From an uncultured beta proteobacterium (lineage in GTDB: Bacteria; Pseudomonadota; Gammaproteobacteria; Burkholderiales; Burkholderiaceae_C), in contig CAJBVC010000629.1 in NCBI GenBank assembly GCA_903958915.1, positions 1 through 6,236 on the forward strand: 6,236 nt of DNA, read 5' to 3'. Below the pieces are notes generated by a model. That model had not been told where the DNA came from and did no database searches. It saw only the letters and a list, made by a program, of their open reading frames with translations. Every line of letters starts with the position of its first letter. The first letter of the stretch is position 1. The position numbers and the translations under genes were made by a program. Shown here in pieces: positions 1 through 5,516 of the stretch.

Positions 1-102
1 AAGACAGACGCAAACCCACAAAAAGGCATTGATTCACCAGGGATTTCTATTGAAAAGACAGGCTATTGCCGGGGGAACTTCAGTCTAGTGGTGCGTGGCA
101 GG
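1..102. other. Unassigned sequence after the histidine kinase
   Basis: This stretch follows the kinase stop (TAA, 103-105 on the minus strand). I see no gene, RNA or convincing terminator. It is more A/T-rich at its left end (an AAAAA run at 20-24), but no GC-rich stem ending in a T-run is present. Confidence 0.4.
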
Positions 103-1368
103 TTACCCAGGGCTCCGGGGCAAAAAAATCTCAAAGCAGGCGCCACCTTGCGGGTTGGCGCGGCACGATACGCTGCCACCATGCCGCAGCGCGATGGATT
201 TGACCAGCGCAAGCCCCAGGCCAACGCCGCCATCGCGCTCCGAGGCGCCTGGCAGCCGGTAAAAGGGTTCAAAAATCCGTTCACGATAGGCTTCGGGAAC
301 ACCTGGCCCCTGATCACAGACCTGAATCACGGCATGGCTACCGTCCAGGCGGATCGTCAGGGTGGCCTCGCCCTGCGCATACCGTCTGGCGTTCTCCAGC
401 AGGTTGCGAATGGCGCGGCGCAACAGTTTGCCGACACCCGGCACCAACAGCTCGGACCCCGGCACTTGCAGATCCAGCGTGGTTTGGGCGCGGGCACACT
501 CTTCGGCCACCAGGCCCACCAGATCGACCGCTTCGATGGTTCCGAGGTCCGACTCCTTGGCATCGAGCCGGCTGGCCAGAAGGATTTCCTCGATCAGCAG
601 GTCGAGTTCCGCTATGTTTCGGGCGATTTCTTCCTTGGCCGCCGAACCGGGTGTCGAGCCCATCAATTCCAGACCCATGCGGATACGCGTGAGGGGCGAG
701 CGCAACTCGTGTGAGGCGTTGGCGAGCAGTGATTTTTGCGAAGCCAGCAGGGCATCGCGCGCCTTGACCAGAGCCTCCACTTGCTGTGCAGCATGGTTGA
801 AACGGGTGGCCAGGAATCCCACTTCGTCCGAGCCGGTTTCGGGAGCGCGCGCGCTGAGGTTGCCGTCACCCCACTGCTCCACGCTGTGCTGCAGGGATTC
901 GAGCCTGCGCGTGAGGCGCCGCACGATCGGGTAGGTGCCCAGCGCCACCGCGACCGCGACCAGCCCCAGCGTCCAGAAAAATCCGAACGGCGCACGCCAG
1001 TTTGAAGCCCGTGCACGGGGCAGATGCAGGTGCATGGTTTGCCCATCCTGCATGCGCACTTCAAATTCCGGGCCGTCGCCAAAGCGCCCACGTGGCTCGG
1101 GTGGAGGTTCGCCCCGCAAGTGGGGTGGCACATCGGGCTCGCCATCACCGTCCAGGTCCCCATTGGCTTGTGGGGCGGTACGGCGCATACCAGGGCGGCG
1201 GAACGGGGCATGGCCGTTGCCGATGACTTCGCCTGATTGGTTGCGCACCACCACTTCGCGCAAAGGCGGCTCGGCCGCCATGCGCCAGGCCCAGCCCACC
1301 AGGAAAGTGAGTACCGCCACCGCCAGCACCACGGCCAGCCAGATGCGGATGTAGAGCTTGTTCAGCAC
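103..1368 (-). CDS. CpxA-like sensor histidine kinase, inner membrane
   Basis: This is the membrane sensor of a two-component system, 421 aa. It should autophosphorylate on histidine and pass the phosphate to the regulator encoded just upstream. Seen: membrane segment at about 8-28, a roughly 100-residue periplasmic part, a second membrane segment at about 127-147, then a HAMP linker (148-200). The H-box NASHELRSPLTR has its phospho-histidine at H220. The ATPase domain shows N-box NLLENARRYA (323-332), G1 DQGPGVP, F-box FEPFY and G2 GVGLGLALV. The order is complete and the length is normal. The H-box ending PLTR resembles CpxA. The start is GTG, six bases after the regulator's stop, with no clear Shine-Dalgarno, so translational coupling is likely. 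The next in-frame Met (30) would cut off membrane segment one. The periplasmic part is short, rich in Pro, Arg and Gly, and carries a DxDxDG loop at 71-79. The exact stimulus is unknown. Confidence 0.93.
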   Translation of the reverse strand: MLNKLYIRIWLAVVLAVAVLTFLVGWAWRMAAEPPLREVVVRNQSGEVIGNGHAPFRRPGMRRTAPQANGDLDGDGEPDVPPHLRGEPPPEPRGRFGDGPEFEVRMQDGQTMHLHLPRARASNWRAPFGFFWTLGLVAVAVALGTYPIVRRLTRRLESLQHSVEQWGDGNLSARAPETGSDEVGFLATRFNHAAQQVEALVKARDALLASQKSLLANASHELRSPLTRIRMGLELMGSTPGSAAKEEIARNIAELDLLIEEILLASRLDAKESDLGTIEAVDLVGLVAEECARAQTTLDLQVPGSELLVPGVGKLLRRAIRNLLENARRYAQGEATLTIRLDGSHAVIQVCDQGPGVPEAYRERIFEPFYRLPGASERDGGVGLGLALVKSIALRHGGSVSCRANPQGGACFEIFLPRSPG

Positions 1369-1374
1369 GGGATT

Positions 1375-2091
1375 TCAATCTTGCTGGCGGGCGAACACGT
1401 AGCCGACGCCGCGCACCGTGAGGATACGTTTGGGGTCTTTGGCATCTTTCTCGATGGCGGCGCGGATGCGGCCCATGTGCACGTCGATGGAGCGGTCGAA
1501 CGCTTCGAGTTCCCGTCCGCGCACCGCTTCCATGATCTGGTCGCGGGTCAGCACCCGGCCCGCCCGCTCCGCCAGGGCCACCAGCAGATCGAACTGGTAG
1601 GACGTCAGGTCGCATGGGGCATCGGCCACCGACACAGTGCGCGCGTCGCGGTCGATGCAGAGCGAACCGAACCGCATTACGGCATGTGCCGAGGTGGCAC
1701 TCTCACCGCTGCGCCGCAACACTGCGCGTATGCGTGCCAGCAGTTCGCGTGGCTCGAACGGTTTGGGCAAATAGTCATCGGCACCCACTTCGAGCCCGAT
1801 GATGCGGTCCATGGCATCGCCCTTGGCGGTGAGCATCAGCACCGGGACCTGCGCCAGGGGTGCGGCCATGGAACGTATGCGTCTGCAGACCTCCAGCCCA
1901 TCCATATCGGGCAGCATCAGGTCCAGAATCACCAGCTCGAACGCTTTCCCGTGCGGTGGATTGGCCAACTGCGCCAGCCCGCTCTGGGCGTCGCCGGCGT
2001 GGTGCAGGATATAGCCAGACTGCTCCAGATACTGCGCCACCATTGCGGCCAGCCGGTTGTCGTCCTCGATCATCAGAAGGTTTTGGCTCAT
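1375..2091 (-). CDS. CpxR-like OmpR-family response regulator
   Basis: This is a DNA-binding response regulator, 238 aa, first gene of the operon with the kinase. Receiver domain (1-122): acidic pocket E9-D10-D11, phospho-acceptor D57 in VILDLMLPDMDG, switch T88 and conserved K110 in YLPKPF. The C-terminal winged-helix domain (about 138-236) ends with the typical VRGVGYVF. The stretches GLEVGADDYLPKPF and FDRSIDVHMGRIR (198-210) resemble E. coli CpxR more than PhoB or OmpR as I remember them; this is from memory, not a search. The start is ATG at 2089-2091, where the receiver fold begins. No strong ribosome site is visible before it. The upstream region holds a CpxR-type box, which suggests autoregulation. 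Assignment to the OmpR family is firm; the Cpx orthology is likely but unproven. Confidence 0.95.
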   Translation of the reverse strand: MSQNLLMIEDDNRLAAMVAQYLEQSGYILHHAGDAQSGLAQLANPPHGKAFELVILDLMLPDMDGLEVCRRIRSMAAPLAQVPVLMLTAKGDAMDRIIGLEVGADDYLPKPFEPRELLARIRAVLRRSGESATSAHAVMRFGSLCIDRDARTVSVADAPCDLTSYQFDLLVALAERAGRVLTRDQIMEAVRGRELEAFDRSIDVHMGRIRAAIEKDAKDPKRILTVRGVGYVFARQQD

Positions 2092-2127
2092 AGTCGCAGT
2101 CTAGCGATGTGCTTGGCACTGCGTGTG

Positions 2128-2156
2128 ATTACAGGTTGATGCGGGGGTAAAGTTTG
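2128..2156 (-). promoter_or_regulatory. Candidate promoter of the regulator-kinase operon
   Basis: On the minus strand a -10-like TGTAAT lies at 2128-2133. Seventeen bases further upstream, the -35 position (2151-2156) reads CAAACT, a poor match to TTGACA. It is overlapped by the GTAAA-N5-GTAAA element. A weak -35 covered by an activator site is the pattern expected for class II activation by an OmpR-family regulator. The predicted transcript would begin near 2121, giving a leader of about 30 bases. This rests on sequence matching only. Confidence 0.35.
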
Positions 2157-2161
2157 GTAAA
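2147..2161 (+). promoter_or_regulatory. CpxR-box-like direct repeat GTAAA-N5-GTAAA
   Basis: The intergenic region reads GTAAAGTTTGGTAAA, two GTAAA pentamers exactly 10 bp apart. A degraded third copy, GGTAGA, follows at 2163-2168. E. coli CpxR binds GTAAA-N5-GTAAA, and OmpR-family regulators generally bind tandem half-sites 10-11 bp apart. The site lies 56 bp upstream of the regulator's start codon and about 67 bp upstream of the predicted lipoprotein transcription start, so one site could serve both divergent units. That the neighbouring regulator binds here is inference. Confidence 0.6.
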
Positions 2162-2185
2162 TGGTAGACCGGTTTGGCTGGCGTT

Positions 2186-2214
2186 TTGAAACCTAAACCA
2201 AAGTCATCTAAACT
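2186..2214 (+). promoter_or_regulatory. Sigma70-like promoter for the lipoprotein-protease operon
   Basis: TTGAAA at 2186-2191 (5/6 to the -35 consensus) is followed by a 17-base spacer and TAAACT at 2209-2214 (4/6 to the -10 consensus). Transcription would begin near 2221, giving a leader of about 33 bases before the ATG at 2255. The promoter lies downstream of the alternative ATG at 2174, which argues against that longer start. Confidence 0.5.
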
Positions 2215-2254
2215 CGGTCGGTCATTGTCAACCGCTGTTGGGGAACCCACTGTC

Positions 2255-3484
2255 ATGTCATTTCATTCGCTTTGGCTGAAATTTGCCGCCCTTTTGCTCG
2301 CAGCGCTGGTGGGTGGCTGTGGCGGAGGCAGTTCAGCGCCGCCACCGGTGGGAGGCATCAAGGTCGAGCCCGGAGATGGTCAGGTCACCATTACCTGGAC
2401 GCCAGCCAAGGACGTGCAGTATTGGCTGTTTTATGCACCCGGCACCCGCATTTCTACGGATGAGTTGTTCACAACGCCCAACCATGTGGATGTGTTGAAT
2501 GTCACCTCACCCTACGTGGTCAGCGGGTTGGCCAACGGTGTGTCCTACGCATTCACCATTAACGGACGCTTTGATGGTGGTCCCGGTGGTGCGCAGACAC
2601 CTTCTGTTGCTGTAGTGCCCCGGCCCGCGGGCAGCGTCTGGCAGGTGGGCACGGCCGCAGGGCTCGGCAGCGGCGATCTTCGCGGCATCACGTACGGTCT
2701 GGCCAGCGATTCTGTGCAGCGTTATCTCACAGTAGGGGCTGGCGGTGCGATGTACCACAGTCCTGACGGTTTGACCTGGACCGCGGTGGCAGGGGCCGGT
2801 CGCCCCGAGCTGTATGCGGCGGCCTACGCATACGCCAATTTTTATGCGGTGGGCGATGCGGGCAGCGTGTTGTATGGCCCAAGCCTTTCCACCTGGACCA
2901 CAGCAACGTCTGTCACGACGGCAAGGCTGAACGCAATTGCTTTCAATGGCGCGCGTCTGGTTGCCGTAGGCGACAACGGTACCGTGATCACGTCCACCGA
3001 CGGGCTTGCCTGGACCGCAGTCGCCAGCGTCCCCAGCAGCGCCAACTTGTATGGCGTGGCCTTTTCCGGTGCTGGTTTGTGGATGGCCGTAGGTGCCGCA
3101 GGCACCGTGCTGACCAGCGCCGATGGACTGACCTGGACAGCGGCCACTTCCAACACCAAGGCCAACCTGCGTGCACTGGCGGTGCAGTATGTGCTCTCCT
3201 ACACCTATACGGCGGTAGGAGATGGCGGCACCATACTGACCAGCATTGATGGCGTGACCTGGACGGCGCAGACGCTCAGTCCGACGTCCGATCTGCGCGC
3301 GGTGACGGCCTCGTACAGCCAGTTTGTCGCGGTCGGTGCCAGTGGCGTCGTATGGACCAGCCCTACTGGAGCCACCTGGACGCGCCAAACCAGCAACACC
3401 ACGGCCGATTTGTTGGCGCTGAACTATGTACAAGCCCAATTGCTCGCAGTAGGCAAGGGTGGAGCGAGCGTCTACTCCAAGTAG
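2255..3484 (+). CDS. Outer-membrane lipoprotein with FN3-like domain and seven-bladed beta-propeller
   Basis: This is a secreted lipoprotein of 409 aa, probably a binding or scaffold protein in the cell envelope. The start at 2255 is chosen because it begins a short lipoprotein signal peptide (hydrophobic 10-19, lipobox VGG-C22), has GGGGAA about nine bases upstream, and lies after the predicted promoter. An in-frame ATG at 2174 would add 27 unneeded residues. The residue after Cys22 is Gly, so outer-membrane sorting by the Lol rule is expected. Residues 35-121 look like one fibronectin type III domain. Residues 127-409 hold seven repeats of about 40 residues with VGxxGT and SxDGxTWT (Asp-box-like) motifs, as in Ycf48/BNR-type propellers. 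No catalytic residues are recognisable, so the role is unknown. It overlaps the protease gene downstream, which suggests that the two act together. Confidence 0.88.
   Translation: MSFHSLWLKFAALLLAALVGGCGGGSSAPPPVGGIKVEPGDGQVTITWTPAKDVQYWLFYAPGTRISTDELFTTPNHVDVLNVTSPYVVSGLANGVSYAFTINGRFDGGPGGAQTPSVAVVPRPAGSVWQVGTAAGLGSGDLRGITYGLASDSVQRYLTVGAGGAMYHSPDGLTWTAVAGAGRPELYAAAYAYANFYAVGDAGSVLYGPSLSTWTTATSVTTARLNAIAFNGARLVAVGDNGTVITSTDGLAWTAVASVPSSANLYGVAFSGAGLWMAVGAAGTVLTSADGLTWTAATSNTKANLRALAVQYVLSYTYTAVGDGGTILTSIDGVTWTAQTLSPTSDLRAVTASYSQFVAVGASGVVWTSPTGATWTRQTSNTTADLLALNYVQAQLLAVGKGGASVYSK
2633..3481 (+). repeat. Coding repeat: seven beta-propeller blades
   Basis: Within the lipoprotein, roughly 40-codon units recur. 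Each has a hydrophobic strand beginning NLxAV or DLRAV, then VGDxGTVxTS, then DGxTWTA. The best-preserved units are those with STDGLAWTA, SADGLTWTA and SIDGVTWTA. The second unit is degenerate (GPSLSTWTT). The seventh stops after VYSK without the last strand. The GSVWQV segment before unit one (residues 127-132) can supply that strand, closing the ring. Confidence 0.75.
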
Positions 3485-4337
3485 CAGCGCTGCCAGCGCC
3501 CGCTTGCAAAGCCTGAGCGCCAGCCTGCTGGCGCTTGTGCTGGCGGTGCCGGTGGGTGCGCAGACCAGACCACCGGCAGAAGGTGTCGAGGTGGGGCGCA
3601 ACTCGGCCTTTACCAAACTGGTGCCAGCCGATCAGGTGGAGCGTTCCAGCGCTCAGCAATATGCGCAAATGCTCAGCCGGGCGGCCCAACAGAATGCGTT
3701 GGCGACTGCCGACAATGCCCAATTGCGACGCTTGCGGGCCATCGCAGCAAAGATTGTTCCGTTCGCCGTTGCCTGGAACCCCCGCGCCCGTGACTGGCGT
3801 TGGGAGGTCAACCTGATCGGCTCCAGCCAGATCAATGCCTTCTGTATGCCCGGCGGCAAGATCGCTTTTTACAGCGGCATCCTGCAAAAGCTGCAGTTGA
3901 CCGACGACGAGGTAGCCATGGTGATGGGGCATGAAGTGGCCCACGCCCTGCGCGAACATGCCCGCGAGCGCATGGGCAAGAATGCCGCCACCAACATCGG
4001 CGCCAATGTGTTGAGCCAGGTACTGGGGTTTGGGCAACTGGGGCAAACGGTGACCAATTACGGGGCCCAATTGCTCACGCTGGAATTCAGCCGGGAAGAC
4101 GAGTCCGAAGCCGATCTGGTGGGCATGGAACTCGCCGCACGTGCCGGCTACGATCCCCGCGCTGGCGTCACGCTGTGGCAAAAAATGGGGGCCGCCAGCA
4201 AGGGCGCCCCGCCCCAGTGGCTGTCAACCCACCCGTCCGGCACCAAACGCATCGCCGAGATCCAGGCCAATTTACCCAAGGTCATGCCGCTTTTTGAACG
4301 GGCACGTAAAGAGCCCGTTCCGTCGAACAAGCAGTAA
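3459..4337 (+). CDS. Periplasmic M48-family zinc metalloprotease (LoiP/BepA-like)
   Basis: This is a zinc-dependent peptidase of 292 aa, expected in the periplasm for envelope protein quality control. Seen: a signal-peptide-like start (hydrophobic 22-33, possible cleavage after VGA), then an M48 core with INAFCMPGGKIAFYSG, the zinc motif H158-E-V-A-H162 and the third ligand E215 in EDESEAD. Near the end STHPSGTKRI carries the conserved HP-R motif. All catalytic elements are intact. The TPR domain of BepA is absent, so it resembles LoiP/YggG in length, though no lipobox is seen. The GTG start lies inside the 3' end of the lipoprotein gene (26-base overlap) with AGTAGG upstream, so translation is probably coupled. 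A TTG at 3504 is an alternative start but would shorten the signal n-region. M48 proteases are Cpx-regulon members in E. coli, which fits the upstream CpxR-like box. Confidence 0.92.
   Translation: MERASTPSSSAASARLQSLSASLLALVLAVPVGAQTRPPAEGVEVGRNSAFTKLVPADQVERSSAQQYAQMLSRAAQQNALATADNAQLRRLRAIAAKIVPFAVAWNPRARDWRWEVNLIGSSQINAFCMPGGKIAFYSGILQKLQLTDDEVAMVMGHEVAHALREHARERMGKNAATNIGANVLSQVLGFGQLGQTVTNYGAQLLTLEFSREDESEADLVGMELAARAGYDPRAGVTLWQKMGAASKGAPPQWLSTHPSGTKRIAEIQANLPKVMPLFERARKEPVPSNKQ
4296..4320. repeat. Perfect 8-bp inverted repeat in the 3' end of the protease gene
   Basis: GAACGGGC at 4296-4303 and GCCCGTTC at 4313-4320 can form an 8-bp GC-rich stem with a nine-base loop, shortly before the protease stop codon. 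No T-run follows on the plus strand, and the run on the far side reads as A on the minus strand, so it does not qualify as a Rho-independent terminator in either direction. It could stabilise the mRNA end or be chance. Confidence 0.5.
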
Positions 4338-4363
4338 GAAAACTCCACGGAGAAAATGGCCTA

Positions 4364-4501
4364 AACGCTTGCTGCACCTGCGTAGACAGCTCTTGTTTTG
4401 ATAGCGGATTGCTGGTTGTCGTGGCGGGATTCTGGAACTTCGGCCGCAGCCAACAGACCACGCCTTGCGCTTCCTCCAACGCGCGCTGCTGGTTGCGGGT
4501 G
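4364..4501 (-). pseudogene. Duplicated C-terminal tail of MmeI-like DNA methyltransferase (copy A)
   Basis: On the minus strand this segment encodes NQQRALEEAQGVVCWLRPKF followed by QNP. It is the near-C-terminal signature of large MmeI-like methyltransferase/restriction proteins (compare RAAEEAQGVVRWLRPEFQNP in the copy at 5266-5403). It matches that copy without gaps over 138 bases, 109 identical by hand count. It starts 20 bases after the VapC stop and has no methyltransferase sequence upstream, so it is an orphan gene tail, not a gene. The frame stays open to 4282, but after 4364 nothing matches the other copy. A TTG at 4516-4518 could start a 78-residue peptide; I do not consider that a real gene. 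Confidence 0.7.
4364..4501. repeat. Direct repeat, left copy, flanking vapBC
   Basis: This is the left member of a direct repeat with 5266-5403: 138 bases, ungapped, about 79% identical, spaced 902 bp apart. Both copies begin AACGCTTGCTG and end GGGTG on the plus strand. The divergence implies an old duplication or independent acquisition of related tails. Confidence 0.8.
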
Positions 4502-4520
4502 GCACGCTTTCGCACCAAGC

Positions 4521-4919
4521 TCAGGTCTCGATCAATGTCAGACCCGGTACACGGCGAAAGTCATTTGCGTTTGCGGTCACCAAAGCAGCGCCTTGCAGCA
4601 GCGCAGTCGCGGCGATAAGCGCATCGGGTAATTTCAAGCCAGTTTCGCGACGAATGCGGCCCGCTTCATTGGCAACATGCACATCGACCGAAACCAATTC
4701 AAACAAATCGAGCAGATCGGTTGCGACCACCAGGGAGGCTTCAGTATGTTGGGGCCATGCCAAGACTTCGGCCCGAACGACAGCGGAAATCAGCGCCTTG
4801 CCGCCTTCGATGCCTTGTTCGAAGCGCAGCAGAAATTCAGCGGGCAATTTCCCATTGAGAAACAGAATGATGACGGAGCTATCAAATGCAAGTCGGGATT
4901 GTGCGATCGTGTCGGACAC
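4521..4919 (-). CDS. vapC: VapC-type PIN-domain ribonuclease toxin
   Basis: This is a predicted toxin of a type II toxin-antitoxin pair, 132 aa, usual VapC size. PIN-domain enzymes are Mg-dependent RNases, and VapC members cut tRNA or rRNA. The acidic active-site residues are in place: D13 in AFDSSVIILF, E51 in VVRAEVLAW, D99 in KLPDALIAATA and D120 in TANANDF. No truncation is seen. The start is GTG at 4917-4919, immediately after the antitoxin's TAG (4920-4922) with no base between, so the toxin is probably translated by coupling to the antitoxin. GGGA about eight bases upstream may help initiation. The target RNA cannot be read from the sequence. The pair sits between two methyltransferase-tail repeats in a decaying region, consistent with horizontal acquisition. 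Confidence 0.9.
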   Translation of the reverse strand: MSDTIAQSRLAFDSSVIILFLNGKLPAEFLLRFEQGIEGGKALISAVVRAEVLAWPQHTEASLVVATDLLDLFELVSVDVHVANEAGRIRRETGLKLPDALIAATALLQGAALVTANANDFRRVPGLTLIET

Positions 4920-5162
4920 CTATCGATCCCATTCCTGGCGCATTTGGGCCAGTGTTGCCAACACACTTTCACGATCACCGGCGGCCAATGAGCCGCGTGC
5001 CCGTTGAAGTACTTCGGATGCAGTGCGGCGGGGGGTGGTTGGGGCTGTCGCTGGCGCTTCCAGCACGACCAACACGTGCTGAATCTGATCGAGGCCGGAG
5101 GGTGGCGACCCGAGCCAAGTCACCTGGTTGCCCCTTAACTGGGCTTCGTAGCTTTGCAACAT
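4920..5162 (-). CDS. Antitoxin of the VapBC-type pair
   Basis: This is a small protein of 80 aa directly upstream of the PIN toxin and very probably its antitoxin. Its role is inferred from position, size and architecture. The N-terminal half (SYEAQLRGNQVTWLG ... VLVVLEAP) is strand-rich and resembles the short N-terminal module seen before many PIN toxins; I do not recognise a classical AbrB or Phd motif with certainty. A Pro/Thr-rich hinge (37-46) leads to a helical tail ending RQEWDR, likely the toxin-binding segment. The start is ATG at 5160-5162 with AAAGG nine bases upstream. The stop TAG abuts the toxin's GTG. Such antitoxins normally repress their own operon. Confidence 0.82.
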   Translation of the reverse strand: MLQSYEAQLRGNQVTWLGSPPSGLDQIQHVLVVLEAPATAPTTPRRTASEVLQRARGSLAAGDRESVLATLAQMRQEWDR

Positions 5163-5191
5163 GGCATGTACCTTTCGTGATGGGTCTGTCG

Positions 5192-5220
5192 ATTCTAGTC
5201 ACGCCCGCCAGCTTGTGCCA
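5192..5220 (-). promoter_or_regulatory. Candidate promoter of the vapBC operon
   Basis: On the minus strand TAGAAT at 5192-5197 matches the -10 consensus at 5/6. A weak -35, CTGGCA, lies 18 bases further upstream (4/6). Transcription would start near 5185, about 22 bases before the antitoxin ATG. The promoter overlaps the final stop (TGA, 5199-5201) of the methyltransferase remnant, so the operon probably has its own promoter independent of that gene. Confidence 0.4.
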
Positions 5221-5265
5221 GTGCCGCCCGGCGCCCGTACCCGCTGATCCCGCCCCAGCGCCTCC

Positions 5266-5403
5266 AACGCTTGCTGTACCTACGCAGGCGGCGCTTGTTT
5301 TAATAGCGAAACGCTGGTCGGCGTAGTGGGATTCTGAAACTCGGGCCGCAGCCAGCGCACCACGCCCTGTGCTTCCTCTGCGGCGCGCTGCCGGTTCAGG
5401 GTG
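5266..5403. repeat. Direct repeat, right copy, within the methyltransferase remnant
   Basis: This is the right copy of the 138-base direct repeat also found at 4364-4501. It encodes RAAEEAQGVVRWLRPEFQNP in its natural setting at the end of the methyltransferase remnant. It is therefore probably the resident sequence, and the left copy the displaced or incoming one, although the opposite order is possible. Confidence 0.8.
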
Positions 5404-5516
5404 ACCAGGTGGCTGAGGATGTCTTCAACACTTGCAGTGGCACTCAGGCCGTAGGCTTGCAGCACGGCGGTATCGAGTTCGTCGTGCAGGTCTTTGAGCA
5501 CGCCAACCAGGCCTTG

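Noticed and set aside
88..714. Plus-strand open frame opposite the kinase ATPase domain
   Set aside because: The kinase on the other strand has every expected motif. This frame shows none.
1237..2139. Plus-strand open frame (300 codons) opposite the response regulator
   Set aside because: It mirrors the regulator's codons, is rich in His and Gln with no recognisable fold, and spans the regulator-kinase junction.
2174..2254. Longer lipoprotein start at ATG 2174
   Set aside because: It would place 27 charged, non-signal residues before the lipoprotein signal peptide, and it lies upstream of the best promoter. ATG 2255 directly begins the signal peptide and has a ribosome site.
2633..3481. CRISPR-like or satellite repeat reading of the repeated lipoprotein DNA
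   Set aside because: The repeats are conserved at protein level (VGDxGT, DGxTWT), have coding periodicity and no constant spacers. They are propeller blades.
2507..3616. Long minus-strand open frame (369 codons) opposite the lipoprotein gene
   Set aside because: It is antisense to the repetitive propeller gene, has Gly/Arg/His-rich composition and no domain, and crosses into the protease gene. It is a shadow of high-GC coding sequence.
3363..4181. Minus-strand open frame (272 codons) opposite the protease
   Set aside because: It is antisense to a clear M48 protease with intact motifs and has no domain of its own.
4296..4320. Intrinsic terminator for the protease operon
   Set aside because: The stem is perfect but no T-run follows on either transcribed strand, and it lies inside the coding sequence.
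5205..5220. Sigma54 promoter before the antitoxin (TGGCAC)
   Set aside because: TGGCAC is present but the matching TTGC element at the -12 position is absent (GGCGG instead).
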